A stretch of 64,000 nt of DNA. It comes from Omphiscola glabra (taxonomy: Eukaryota > Mollusca > Gastropoda > Lymnaeidae). Below are positions 46,367 to 57,815 of the stretch, one piece after another. Under the pieces are notes generated by a model. The model saw only the letters and a list, made by a program, of their open reading frames with translations. It did no database searches and was not told the DNA's origin. The position numbers and the translations under genes are program-made. Position 1 is the stretch's first letter. Every line of letters begins with the position of its first letter. The stretch spans positions 7,180,481 to 7,244,480 of the forward strand of contig OZ024807.1 in assembly GCA_964017045.1 (NCBI GenBank), given 5' to 3'.

Positions 46367-49300
46367 GCGTTCCAACTGTGTCAGACCAACTGTATTTGTT
46401 GGTTACCGGAAATTTGATCGAAAGATATTTCGTCGACAGAAAATTGATCGACGGAAATTTGATGGAACGGAAATTTGGTCGAATCTTTTTTTTTTCAGTT
46501 CCCACATCAAAATGTTCGTCAAATTTCTCTTTGAACGCACTATATGCTATACAGTAAAACAAAATAATGCGTTCAAAAAGACATTTTAACGTGTAAACTA
46601 AAAAAAAGATTCGACCAAATTTCCGTTCGATCCAATTTCCGTCGATCAATTTTCCGTCGACGAAATTTCTTTCGATCAAATTTCCGGATACGGTATTTGT
46701 TTAGCAGTTCCTACTCGTAACAACTCTTTATTTCCCGGTCATTTCTCAGAACCAGCTATGTGAAATCTTAATCCGTTTGCACGACTTAAGCTCTTGAATT
46801 TGATTACGCAATGTGTTACAAAAATTTGAAGGAAACAAAAACAAAAAAAGCACCAATGCCCTACCTGCCTAGACTGATCATAGTTCCATTCAACTGTGCG
46901 CAGTGCCAGATTTACGTATACGCAAAATAAGCTACAGCTTAGGGCCTCACAATCTGACAGCTTAGGGCCTCATAATCTGCCAGCTTAGGGCCTCACAATC
47001 TGCCAGCTATATATTTTTCATTTTTCTTTGACCATCTCATGTGATTTTAAACGGTAGGGGGGCCTCTGGACTATGTATGGCTAGGGCCCCCGCAAGTCTA
47101 AATACGGCCCTGACTGTGTGCGTCTCTATGAGCTAATGTGGGTGACCATAATATCCGCCTGTTTATATCACCCCGTCACTCGCTACACCTACTTACCAAC
47201 ATCAACATGATTTTACAGCAGCTGCAGCAGCACCCGCAGCATCCCAAGAAGCTGATGGTGAAGAGAATTAATCCCAAAACTAATAGAGCGATTCCTATCT
47301 CGTGGATCATAGGCAAGTCCATCAAGGCCGTGGCGGAATCCGGGAAGGTGTAACCACCTGGACCACTTGCGCCTGCAGATGTATTTATTAAATGTAAGCA
47401 CACACAACAAAGTCACACGTGTAAGTGAATTCAACTTTACCTATGTAACAGGCTTTGAAGTGGCACAGATTTATAAACTGCTATAGTTTAATCGATGCTA
47501 TACATACATATATATAAATATTAACTCATCATTTGAGAACAAGGGGCGAGGTGGTGGGGGAGCAGTCCCATTTTGTTTTTTAATGCTTAAAATATGTTGC
47601 TTGAACTGAAAAGTTGATCTCTTTGAAAATACAAAGCCCGTATCAAATAAATGTTAAGCTGTAAACAGAGTTAAAATAAATGAACAACTTTTGTCAGACA
47701 ACATTTGCCACGCATTAAGAAACTAAGGGTCGGTTCACACGATCAAATTTTCCTTCGAGCATTTGATGCAATTCGTGTATGAAGCCTTGTCACAGCTTTC
47801 AAATTATTATTTGATCAAATTCCCCAAAAAAGAAACCACGCACAAAATAGTGCGTTCATACAACAATTTGACGCGAAATTTGATCGTGTGAACTGACGCT
47901 TAGCGTGGTTTCCTTTTTTTGTGGGGGGGGGGCTGTGGGGGGGGGGGAATTTGATCAAATAGTTATTTTAAAGTTGTGACAAGGCTTCATACACGAATTG
48001 CATCAAATGCTTGAAGGAAAATTTGATCCTCTGAACCGACCCTAAGTCTTTAAATTCCATCTGCTTGCAGCAAAAAGAAATTACGTCCGAATTTTAAAGA
48101 CGGGGCCCCGTTGTTGCAACATTCAAATAAAGGGTGCCCCGCTTTCAAATTTTTAATCCCCCCCCCTCCACCACACACTTTTTTTTAGTATAATTGAAAA
48201 AAAAAGTATGTAACTGTAACATTCGTATCTATTTGGAAGAAGAAAAAGTAAGTTGTAAAATGATGTTTTACTGGCAGCTGCTTTGGCGGCATCATAGACG
48301 AAATCAAGTAAATGGACTTCATCCAAAACGAAGGCAAATATCGTGCCCAAAGCCATGATAGCGATGCTTATAATCTGAAAATAGAAATATATAAATACTT
48401 CATAGATTTAATCGATTGAATACGAAACAATGCTGTAATGAATCAATAGACAGAGAGGGAGATCACAATCAAGTCGCAGTATTGTGTTTTTAAACAAAGA
48501 CTTTACGAAATAATTCGACGGTTGGGCTGCCGTTAATAAAACACAGAAATCGTGTGGGGGGCGGGGGGAGGTAGGTTCCCACGAAGGCGTTAGCACGCGT
48601 AAAACCAGGACTGGAAGAGGTTATCCTGCTTAAGCCAGTGCTAATCAGCAAGAAGTAGTGTAACAGTCCAGGCCCATTCGAAGGCGGGGGCCAAGTAGAC
48701 AGCCGCCCCGGGCGCCAACCTCGGCTGGAGGTGCCTTATCATAAATTATATAGGCCTAAATCTGTTTTAAAATATTTTTCTAATTACTTCGAGGGACGTT
48801 CAACGTAAGTTATTTTTGGTGTGCTCATTTTTAATTAGCCTTTATTTTAGATATGTCTCATATAATAAGTTTCTGTCTGACACGGTCTTGTTTCTTTTAA
48901 AAACGTTACAAGACAGTGAACAGGGAAACCCCCATGAAACGTCATACCGGTAATCATCACTATGTAAATGGTAGGTTTTAGACAAGTAATTCTTAAATCT
49001 AAAAATAACTAAATAAATAAATTTTCAAATGTTCATTCGTATATCTATATGTACATGAGAAAATATGTCTGTTTGCAATACACCTTTCTACGTGGCTTAT
49101 TTGACTCCTGATCAATCTTAGGATGCAATATTATTACCCTTAGTTATTCAAAAGAAAATGATGGAATAAAAATGTAATATCCCCTTTCAGATTGGAGATT
49201 CGAATTTCGTTGTTGTTGTTTTTTCTCCTTTATTAGAGACATATAAATATAAGTACAATAAACGCAAAAATCAAGACCAAACGTGGTACCAATGCACTTG

Positions 49301-50087
49301 AAACTCACCATTGACTAACTCGAGGGATTTACATTCACGCCATGCACCACTATCAGGACCAGGGATGCTCGTTTCATTTTCCTGCTGACAACTTTTACAT
49401 TTCGATTCGACTATCCTTCTGGTTTTTCGGGTCACTAGCTTAGTGATAGTCAAAACGTAATATTAACAAACGGGTCCTTTTAACTTTAATTGAAAATGTG
49501 TTGGGGTACGTTATTTTTGTTTTCGGTGTTTTAGGATTGAAATGATGGCTACAGAAAATTTGTCATTTTGCACAAATTGTTCAAAGGTTTTTTTTTTTAA
49601 ATCTACATTTTTCCAGCATGTTCTATCTTTTTTCCACGTTGATATAGAGATTGTGATAGTGTCATTTGAAATCTAGACGTTTTTGGAAATCTAATTTCAA
49701 TTTTATAGCTTCTAGACTTTTCCTGGGAATTTTCTCGAAAACTGTGAATACATTTTTTTTAAAGTTTCTTGAAGTTTCTACCTTAGTAAAAAACATTCGA
49801 TTTTTATAAGGGTTTTAAGATTATAGAAATTAAATGTCCCTTTTTTGTGGGGTTTCTTTCGTTTCTATGTCTCGGTGGTTTTCGTTAAATGCTATAAAAT
49901 CAGATTTAAAGATGTTTTTTGAAGTTTTCTAGAAAGTTCCAAATGAGTAATGGAGGCTCCACAATTTAATGGCCTTACAATATCCAAAGCTATACAAGAT
50001 GTTACGGCCTACTTTCGTTTGTCTAGGACCTCAGATTGCGAATACTTTACCTCTAACCTTATGTCACACGTGTTTGGTTAATTCTCG

Positions 50088-50144
<57 letters not shown>

Positions 50145-51846
50145 ACTGAATAGTCCATTGTAAATAATGTATTTATTTCTATGTACTAAAACATCCACTT
50201 GTTACAAAACACAGTTGCTACATAATTCATCCAGTAGAAAAAGTATTTTGTTCAGGCAACAAGCCCTAAAGCCATGATAGCGACTCTAACTCTCGGCAAT
50301 CTGCTCTGGACTCTCTCTTTCTCTCTCTCTTGACTCTTCTATCGATTTCTCGCTTCTCTCAACTAACGAATTTTAATCACACTGCCTTTTATATCTCGAC
50401 GCACAAACACTCAGCATACAACTAAAGCTCAACACCACGAACCAACTTCACGCCTTGACCTCACGACTTACAACTCACAAAAACACTCTCACAATTAACA
50501 ACACCCCCCTTACCAAATATTCATAACAATGTAGTTCACAACACAAGAAACCCTAGGTGATAAGTGCAAAGATCTACGTAAATTGGTGCATCTTGACCAA
50601 ACTTGATTAAAAATCCTTTAATAATCCCATTTTAAATATTGGTGGATTTTAAACTAATAATATCCACATTATTTTGTGCTAGGAGTCCAACTTTATTTAA
50701 ATAAAACCCTTCATCTTTGGCGCTTTTCAAAAAAAGTTTGTAAGTTACCAAAGATAAAATACTGCTGACAAATTTGTTTAACTGTTTTGTTTGGGTTTTT
50801 TTGTTTTAGGCACAGGGTCCCAGATATAAAAAATTATTTGAAGGACTATAAACATACTTATGTTGAGAATGGGTATACACCAGTTATTGTTGCGCACCGA
50901 ATATTATGTTTTATTATGCGTGGTGCGTCCCCTGTGTTAGTTTAGTTAATGAACGACTTTTGGCGCCATCTGGACTTGTTATTTATAGTCCCTATTTTAT
51001 TGCAGCTGTGACGTGGTGTCTTTGGTGTAAGTGCTATTCGGTTTTTTTTAATCGCATGTATTTAGACTTAATAAATAATTCTATGATAATGCAGTATGTA
51101 GTGTGTTGTATTTTAATATTTTTTTATGTACGGTGTAATCCATTGCGGCCTGCTAACGGTTTACCCGTGCTCGAAGACTTTTGGGTCCGCCACCTTTGCT
51201 TTAGAAATATAACATCCTTCATTTACGTTTATAATAACACTACCCATAGCCCAAGGCCAAATACCTTTGGCTCATATCCCAATCATTTGGCTCATATAAC
51301 AACTGTTCGAAGTTATCCCAATTATTTGGCTCATATCCACAAGTTTTTTAATCATCCCTATCATTTTTGCTTACAGCCTTATCTATATTGGCCATATCCC
51401 ATTAATTTTCGTTCATATCCCAAACGTTTTGACTCATATCCCATTCGTTTTGACTCATATCCCCACGTGAAAGGGTCGCGACCCACAGGTTGAGAACCGC
51501 TGACTTAGAGAAAATGCAAATTAGGGAACATCGGTTTAAAAAAAAAATGATATTACGTCATCTCAATTCCTAGTTAACAACTCGCTATGTTTCGGGTGCA
51601 ATAATAGATTGAAGCAATCATTAACCGTTGATGAGTCCATGCGCTTATGTTGTGTTGCTCTTGTTATTGTTTTTTTAATTACTTAATTAATTTTTCTTTA
51701 TTTGTATGCAAATCATTTGATTATATTACACCTATCATCTTTCACATTTCAGCGTACTGCTTCGAAAGATTAAATAATTATATTCTTACCAAACAAAGGA
51801 CGTTGAACAGCATGAAGATACATTTTGCTATCAATGCAAAAGCCAT
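41520..51846 (-). CDS. Tetraspanin A (8 exons, complete)
   Basis: Exons in order on the minus strand: 51846-51790, 48374-48272, 47372-47197, 46169-46095, 44319-44212, 43234-43151, 42335-42243 and 41582-41520. All sites are GT-AG, phases agree, and the sum is 759 nt, or 252 residues. Membrane segments are near residues 7-32, 79-97, 113-132 and 216-245. CCG follows segment 2 at 98-100. The large extracellular loop has CCG at 176-178, a Cys at 193 (LSC) and one at 206 (GCY), the four-cysteine plan. The 75-nt exon for segment 3 is the length usual for this family. Tetraspanins organise membrane microdomains with integrins and other partners at the plasma or endosomal membrane. The partner here is unknown. 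A dense cysteine cluster after segment 2 (CCGCCCSCC) is unusual. Closest human type cannot be decided by eye. Confidence 0.92.
42243..42335 (-). CDS. Tetraspanin A exon 7
   Basis: 93 nt: YSEGCYTKLTDLIQDN, closing the large loop, then the start of segment 4 (ILYAGLVFAALLLFQ). Confidence 0.92.
43151..43234 (-). CDS. Tetraspanin A exon 6 (CCG)
   Basis: 84 nt: FDCCGIDGASDF then TPPTPLSC and a short variable region. This is the diagnostic CCG motif of the large loop. Confidence 0.93.
43847..43890 (-). mobile_element. LINE 3'-tail scrap
   Basis: atcatcatcattattatcaa followed by tggcgttacagcccatgta is the same 3' terminus as the LINE fragment at 28238, here truncated to about 40 bp. Confidence 0.6.
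44212..44319 (-). CDS. Tetraspanin A exon 5 (start of large loop)
   Basis: 108 nt encoding LHEKLREALKDKLNSYD and DSFSVAINMVNFY, the constant helices A and B of the large loop. Donor gtaagc. Confidence 0.9.
44395..44530. repeat. Tandem double copy of a dispersed repeat
   Basis: gtgcagttttct, a T run, atgcg, gagaaaatacccggtgggct, aagtg occurs twice in direct order, and the inverted relative is at 15478-15545. Confidence 0.75.
44842..45050. mobile_element. hAT-like relic
   Basis: Begins with ctaaatcagagccggcacta and ends with gccgtatgttgtgcaggcct, with internal cgcgggcc and gagccgcatgtggctc motifs seen in hAT MITEs. Target duplication not resolved. Confidence 0.5.
45440..45925. repeat. 19-bp minisatellite in tetraspanin A intron 4
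   Basis: About 25 copies of catttcagtctacatgtca with few changes. A 165-codon plus-strand frame results by chance and is opposite to the real gene. Confidence 0.95.
46095..46169 (-). CDS. Tetraspanin A exon 4 (segment 3)
   Basis: 75 nt, FVFVMAVLMIAEIVIVTMFY then VPDSP. Acceptor tatttcag, donor gtaagt. The Glu in segment 3 is a usual tetraspanin feature. Confidence 0.92.
46300..46372. repeat. CTAT and TA microsatellite
   Basis: A ctat tract followed by a long ta tract immediately left of the foldback element. Confidence 0.9.
46406..46687. mobile_element. Foldback element with arms of about 88 bp
   Basis: Left arm ccggaaatttgatcgaaaga to ggtcgaatcttttttt, right arm its near-perfect complement. 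Each arm holds three internal variants of cggaaatttgatcga, so the arm is itself a short tandem repeat. The loop of about 110 bp is unique. Confidence 0.88.
46901..47112. mobile_element. hAT MITE with tandem core
   Basis: Termini cagtgccagatttacg and ctaaatacggccctg, with 8-bp flanks actgtgcg and actgtgtg (one mismatch). The centre has three copies of a 24-26-bp unit cagcttagggcctcacaatc at 46935-47010. Confidence 0.85.
47197..47372 (-). CDS. Tetraspanin A exon 3
   Basis: Encodes the rest of the small loop (GGYTFPDSATALMDL), segment 2 (IGIALLVLGLILFTISFLG) and the CCGCCCSCCK cluster. Acceptor tctgcag, donor gtaagt. Confidence 0.92.
47727..48042. mobile_element. PIF/Harbinger-type MITE
   Basis: Inverted arms of about 90 bases starting gggtcggttcacacgatcaa and ending with the complement-like ctgaaccgaccc. 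A 3-bp duplication taa flanks both sides, as in PIF/Harbinger elements. A G run and an inner inverted block (accacgcacaaaatag) fill the loop. Lies in tetraspanin A intron 2. Confidence 0.8.
48272..48374 (-). CDS. Tetraspanin A exon 2
   Basis: Encodes IISIAIMALGTIFAF, the rest of segment 1 with its GxxxG-like Gly, and the small loop start DEVHLLDFVYDAAKAAA. Acceptor attttcag, donor gtaaaa, ending in phase 1. Confidence 0.88.
50090..50142. repeat. TC and TA microsatellite
   Basis: A tc run followed by a long ta run. Confidence 0.9.
50159..50528 (-). mobile_element. Putative solo LTR
   Basis: On the minus strand it starts TGTTATGAATATTTGG and ends near TTTACA. It has a TATAAAAGG about 130 bases in and an AATAAA-like motif (GAAATAAATAC) near its end, the order expected of a long terminal repeat. 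No flanking 5-bp duplication was found, and no internal retroelement frames are nearby, so this remains provisional. Lies in tetraspanin A intron 1. Confidence 0.5.
50560..50720 (-). repeat. Inverted relative of the large repeat at 39270-39680
   Basis: Contains cttgaccaaacttgattaaa and ggtggattttaaact, complements of the aagtttggtcatgatccatt and gtttaaaatccacc blocks of the larger repeat. Confidence 0.6.
51245..51505. repeat. gactcatatccc repeat ending in a SPIN-like terminus
   Basis: Ten imperfect units of about 20-22 bp (ttggctcatatcccaat). The array runs directly into agggtcgcgacccacaggtt gagaaccgctg, one end of a SPIN-like element, at 51472-51502. The same unit occurs at 34610-34735 without that terminus. 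Confidence 0.75.
51790..51846 (-). CDS. Tetraspanin A exon 1
   Basis: MAFALIAKCIFMLFNVLCL, then a gtaaga donor, in phase 0. A short cytoplasmic N-terminus runs into segment 1 with the family's Asn (FN). It joins exon 2 without a stop to complete segment 1. Confidence 0.85.
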
Positions 51847-51849
51847 TTT

Positions 51850-52730
51850 ATTTTTTTAGGGAATCGTCTGCTGAGATTTGAATCTATCCTTTTCTATCTT
51901 TCTGCCCTTGTCGTCCACTTTCCTGGAACTAAATCGTTTTGATCTGCCCTGACCTTAACTTTCACTTCAAGTCTGCACACTGTTAATCTGTGAAGCATTT
52001 AAAAAAATTAGACCGCTTCTAACAAGAAGGTCTAAGATTATCAGGGGGGGGGGGGAATTAAGCTTCACGAGCAAATAAAATTAACCAACAATGTTATAGA
52101 ACACACGTTTTAAACACGATGCTCTGTAAATTTCCAGCAGAAAAAAACGCTCAAGAAGATGATTGAAATGTTTTTATTTCAGTAAATGATATATAATTTT
52201 ATTTATTTTTTTTTTTAAAAAAGGTTTTTCATAAAACGTTTTCAAAATGATACAAATTAGATCTAGAAATCATGAATATGACCTCCGGTCGGTGTAAATG
52301 ACAATACATTACCTAGCCTCCAAGAATCATATTAAAAAAATCTTTGAAATTGAAAATAACCAATATCGACAAGCTATGAATATACGTGTCCAAACGGGGA
52401 GAACTGCTCCGAAATCGTTCAGGTAAAAGAGACACCTGGATACCAATCGACGCATTTTACAGGTGACTGATACGACAATGTAATACCAAGGATCTCGAAC
52501 GTTCTGAAGACATGGGACCGGTTTGTGGGGTCATGGTGTGGGGGTCGGGACCGATATCTCGAGGAAGCTCTGTCACCGGTCTGACTATGACATTGGGAGG
52601 AAAAAAAGGGGGGGTGAATTCTATTGAACAGTTTTCCTCTTCCCTTGATAATCATATCTCTATTATAACAACAAGGCGATACAGGTGTTATAATAATGTT
52701 ATAAATATAGCTCACGTAGACTCTAGTGCT
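51850..52730. other. Intergenic stretch upstream of tetraspanin A
   Basis: Should contain the tetraspanin A promoter and any 5' UTR exon on the minus strand. No TATA box or donor could be chosen with confidence. G run near 52045. Confidence 0.4.
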
Positions 52731-52734
52731 CAAA

Positions 52735-52875
52735 CGGCAATCTCATTCGCCAACACCGTCACACGCATGACGTCAAAAATGATTTTTTTTTTAATGGTTT
52801 AACTAAGTTCGCGCTACCTGTTGATGTGAATTAACTCTCTTTGTACCTGTAGGCTAATGCAAAAATTGCCGCGTG
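52735..52875. repeat. Interspersed repeat copy 2 (attcgccaacaccgt family)
   Basis: Second copy of the family at 35625-35825, same strand. Includes ggcaatctcattcgccaaca and tgttgatg..aattaactc. Confidence 0.6.
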
Positions 52876-52879
52876 AAAG

Positions 52880-53540
52880 ACTCCATATGTAAATTAGTCA
52901 TAGTTTGTTTTTTTCGATTTTTAAGACACAAAATTTTTCATATGGTCAATACAGGTATTGCAAAAAAAATTTTTTTTTTAAATTTTGCTATTAGGCTCCG
53001 GTTTATTATTTCTAATATCTAGACTGATTTTTTAATTTAAACAGTTTAAGAGGTACCTATCGATCTATTCATTTCCACCTTCAAAATAACAAATACAATT
53101 CTCTAGTGTGAAGCCCACTTCTAGCTTTTCAGACGTCTCTTCAAATCACGTTCAACTGTGGTACCTCCGGTGATTTAAGATTTGGTTTGTTGCCAGCTGA
53201 TATTGTCTTCTGCGACGCATAAAACAATACGTTTGTTAGGTGAAATCTGAATTAATCGAGAAACGGTGCATTGAACATGTTAGTAACGTGTACACCCGAT
53301 TGTCTCATGTGTTTTGAAGTATTAAAATAATAAATTCAATTGTATATCCGTATTGATTGGATGTTATTTACCTTTCTATAATTGATACGTGAACATGACT
53401 TTTCATTCCCTAAAGCAAAAAATGAGTCAAAAATTACTCCTGCAAAGTTATTAATTTACAAGAGGATTTTTACGATTCCGTTTTTGAAAATAAATTGAAG
53501 AACAAATTTTCGAAAATGTCAGGGGAATCGTTTTACACCT
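52880..53540. other. A/T-rich stretch without feature
   Basis: No gene, array or transposon end recognised. Confidence 0.4.
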
Positions 53541-53545
53541 TCCGC

Positions 53546-53810
53546 CAGTGGCGTAGCCAGGGTTACTTCCACCAGTGTCGTGGCCAAGGTTACATCTGCC
53601 AGTGGTGTAGCCAGGGCTACATCACCCAGTGGCCATACCAGGGTTACCTCCGCCAGTGGCGGGCTAAATTTGTTGGGGGGTGGGGGTGTTTTTTTTGCCC
53701 CACCCGCACAAGAAACATATTCAGCTTATGGCCAAAAATACCTTTCATATCAGAAAAAAGTGACGACCGGTGTGGACAGCTCCCTCCACCCAACCCTTCC
53801 TACGCCGCTG
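53546..53810. mobile_element. MITE with tandemly amplified terminus
   Basis: The left terminus cagtggcgtagccagggtta is repeated about four and a half times with a 27-bp period (53546-53660). A short body and a right end tacgccgctg follow. This is the cagtggcgtagc family also seen at 40126. Confidence 0.75.
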
Positions 53811-54749
53811 TCTTTCCCTTCAAGATACGAAAAAAACTTTTGCTATTTCCTTTCCAAGGCTTATAAAATTGTCTCATTAAATATGGAACATTATCTCTTG
53901 TACCAACCTCACCAAAGGGCATTACTTGTTGAAAGAACATAATATGAGGCCCGTGTCTATTTATCACTAACGGCTGAAGTGCAAAAAAGAAATGCCAGAA
54001 AAGCTCGGGGTCAACCCTACAACTGAAGGTATCCCATCCATCCCCTGCACTCACAACACTAGAACATTGCGTGCCAGAATCTGCCCCATCAGCCGTCTGC
54101 GCACCCACAGCCAAGCTCATACTTAGCATATACGACGATTAAGGTGGTCACAGTCGAATTCCAAAGACGAAGTATATCCCTAGCTAGCCCATTAAAATCA
54201 TAACATTACAAAGCGTTGTTTTTGTTAATGAGAGAATTTGCAGTACAATATGATAACAAAATCTTGCGGCTTTATCTTGGTCCAATCTGCCGAAACAACC
54301 CCCCCCTTTTTTTCCACTAATATCCAATTGTAAACATCCAAACCTTGTTTTCTCTGATGTATAATAGTAATAGGTGTGACATTTATTACACCGGCCTTCA
54401 AGTTCCATTAAGATATTCCACAACATTGGAATTAAGGTTCTGTAACAGAATCTATTAACAAAGATCTGTCTTTATTTTATTTTTTTTATGTTAATGTAAT
54501 TTCACAGAACAGTTCAACAAAATCCAAACTTTTTACTTGCGAAACCTTTACAGCTAAAGTTAACACTATTTTATTTATCGATTTATTTATTTTTGTAAAT
54601 GAAGCAATTGAGTGCAATATTTAACCATCGATATTCCCCGCCCATCTTCCGTTTGTATTGGCAGAAATATATAAATGATTTTTTTTTCATTTCGATAGAT
54701 GGAGATCTCGGATATTTTTAAGTCGTCACAAAATATACGACGGTGTGGT

Positions 54750-54919
54750 CAGTAGCGTATTTAGGATTAGTACCGCAAAGGATTTTGCGCCCTTCACCCT
54801 TGAATACCCCCCCCCCACACACACACCTTGCAATTGAGCGAAAATGTCGCCCCATCGTTATGAATTATTTAAAAATTTCCACGTGGCCGCCCCCTACGCC
54901 ATTCCGTCCTACGCCACTG
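54750..54919. mobile_element. MITE of the cagtggcgtagc family
   Basis: Termini cagtagcgtatttagg and cctacgccactg. Interior tttgcgcccttcaccc and a C-rich stretch. Flanks ggtgtggt and ggtgttac agree only in part, so the insertion is older. Confidence 0.75.
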
Positions 54920-54929
54920 GGTGTTACCC

Positions 54930-57580
54930 TATCTATAACTACAGGTGAATGAATAATTTCAATAAGCTTACGACACAACATCTGCTAACTACTAAATGCT
55001 CTTAGTCTTATTAATTGGGCGCCATTTGTCACCGTCGCAAAGTTTCGGACAGTTATTTACTTTCGTGTTGGTTATGTCGTAGTATGGCTACCTTGTAAAT
55101 CTCGATGGTCGTCCACTGTTCTGAGCGTTCTATTTATAAATTAAATTCACGGTCCTTATCTCGTTTCAATATCTGGGGCACCTCTGTTTGTACAGCCCCC
55201 GTCTCGCGACGTCGTCGCGATTTATCGTTAACATTTACCTTGTGGCAAACTTCAAACAATTTACACATGTCTTTATATAAAAAAAACAGCCCAATGCTAC
55301 GGCGAGCAATGTTTAAAGATCCAACTGTTCCTGGTCCAACTACTTCCCTGAGAGAAGTCCAACTTTTGTGTCCTCTAGCTTATTCAGATTCAGCCCTTAA
55401 ATCTCTTGCAGTAATTGAAGTCATCGTCATAAACTCTGACAGTAATTCAGGTCATCCTCATGAACTATGCAAGTAATTGAGGTCATTCTCTTCAACAACA
55501 TTTCTACCTAATGATGTACTAAATATCAAGCAAGGCCACCGACTTCTCCCTCTGGTAACCTGATTATGCAATTACAATTTGCGAATCATTGCCATATTAA
55601 ATGGAATGAGTCCCATACGTGGTACATATGAAATCATTCAATGTGGTTGAGCGTGCATTCCTTCTTACAAACGATAAATGGAACATTTTCAAGCAGTTTC
55701 AATGTGAAGTAAAGATCTAAATCATAGTATGAACGCTCTTTTCACATCGACTGAATGTTTAAAAAACTCAATCTTAGCGAAGAGTTTTCAGTGTGCACCA
55801 TGCTCAGTTGCTGAGACGAACCGTATTTTTATAAGACTTATAGTCAAAATAAACTTTCTTTACAGATGATTTCAGAAATAAAATATATTGTTGTGCATAA
55901 AAAACCAAAAATATTTGTTTTGTTAAACATTATTTGCAGTGAACTTTTTCTTCTATTAATTTTGTAAACTGATGAAAACGCGCCATAAATTATGTAGTAT
56001 GATTAACAAAAGGGGGAATATCGCGCATTCCATTTGGCATTGCATTAATTTTTGAGAATATTTGAAATTCGTTGATAACAAAATAATTTATATTTAGGTA
56101 AGGGTGAAAAGCATTTTGCACACCCTTGGCCACAAATTAGGTCTCTCTCTTCCTTCCTTAGGTGTTCGTAAAGGTAGGTTGAGATCACAGCCACCATCGA
56201 GGGTCTTCCTTCAGGCTACTGTCTTTTAATTATCTCCTTCTGTTCAATTTTTTTCAATGCGTCTACTTGGTAACTTAGCCTCCAATAATGCTACGTCATA
56301 CAATGTATTACTATCAAATCCTAGTAGATTATACATTGGATCGTGGTTCCCAAATCGATATAGCTTTTAAGCCATCTGAGTATTGTTTCTCTGGGGCATA
56401 TTTCATTACTGTTCATGGCGAGCTACTTATGGAGAAGTTCACTTTTTTTTTCTCCAATCATATTTTTTTAAAAATATTGTTGGTGTTGTCCGCTTCCCGC
56501 CCCCGCTCCCACCCCCGCCACCTTCCCCCCCCCGCCCCCAACCACTCATTGACAAAGTCATGGACACGTTCTGAAAAAATCCTATTGATAATGGCCATGT
56601 GACATGAAGTTTGATAACTACAGCAGTACAATTAAAAAGGAGAGCAAGATAATAAATGATAATGCTTTTATTTAAAATATCGCTTCTTCAGATAACAATT
56701 TGTGTAAAATAAATTATAGTATATTTTATATCACAGAATGCAATTATATCACATTTTATAATAAAATAATGTAGTATAAGCAGTTTCACAATTAAGGCGT
56801 AAAGATTTATATATAGCCTACAAATGTTGGTTAAAGGCAATACTCAAGTGAACATTTAAAATTGAACTGCAAAAGAAGTTGCTTTCTATTCATAAATTGT
56901 TTATGGCTAAATATTTTTTTTTCTATGTAATTCTTGTTCGTCGGCTTACATTGCCTTCAGTATTAAAAAATACGTCATATTTCCCTTATTTGCCACATAA
57001 TATACTTAATCGAGACAATAACGTGATTTTAGGTTTAGTTTTAACTTATTAATTTTTTTTTTTACAAAAATCGACCCAAATAATTCTTGATAAGCCCATT
57101 ACTATACCATTTCATATTTTCTCTTTCCTTCTCTCTCTCTCTATCCCTATCTAGCTGTCTATCTATTAATCGATCTATCTACATATATATATCTATCTCT
57201 CTCTTTTTTTTCAAATGAGCAAAATCTAGTTTACAATTGATATGCACAGTACATAAAAAATCAAGCAAACGAATTTACTTTTATCAGATAAAAATGTGTG
57301 AGCATTTTTTTTAATTCGAAAAAAAAATGTATTAAAGTTAATTAAATATTTTTTTTGAAATGAGAAGATCGCTGAGGCTGTAATTCGTCCTTCGACTTAA
57401 CTAATTAGAACCTGCCCGACCTAAAGATGCCACATATACGTTAACATAAAAGTAAAATTCTATTTAATCACCTTTTTTTTTTTTTAAATAACTTCTGTCA
57501 ACTTCTGTAACAGTAACAGTTTGTTCGTATCATTTCATCGTCTGCTTTGAAGTGAAAAAAAATAGCTCGTACATTGTGTT
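54930..57580. other. Intergenic stretch between the tetraspanin genes
   Basis: A/T-rich, with a C-rich tract near 56500-56540 and short ctat/tctc microsatellites near 57125-57205. Open frames at 55105-55476 and 56288-56602 show no domain or splice support. The left part should hold distal sequence upstream of tetraspanin A, the right part the 3' UTR of tetraspanin B. Confidence 0.45.
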
Positions 57581-57589
57581 TCTTGTCTT

Positions 57590-57652
57590 TTAAAACGGTG
57601 ACACTTTGTTTGATTTCTTGTAGATGATGATGGCGAAAATCACTTGAAGGAG
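57590..57652 (-). CDS. Tetraspanin B exon 8 with stop
   Basis: LLQVIFAIIIYKKSNKVSPF and TAA at 57592-57590. Acceptor accaacag. Confidence 0.9.
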   Translation of the reverse strand, partial: LLQVIFAIIIYKKSNKVSPF

Positions 57653-57783
57653 CTGTTGGTCAACAAGAAAAATAAAACACATTTCAGTATGGCAAATACT
57701 TTTTTTTTTTTAATCCGAGAGGAATGGAGAAGGATAGTTTTCATGTCATCTGTGGCGCCCCAACGGTCCAAGGACTAAGGGAC

Positions 57784-57815
<32 letters not shown>

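Noticed and set aside
50262..50290. A second tetraspanin segment-1 match (aaagccatgatagcga shared with exon 2 of tetraspanin A)
   Set aside because: Only 16 bases match, the frame stops soon after, and the segment lies inside the putative solo LTR.
55105..55476. A 123-codon frame
   Set aside because: No conserved motif or splice structure was seen. Its length is compatible with chance in this composition.
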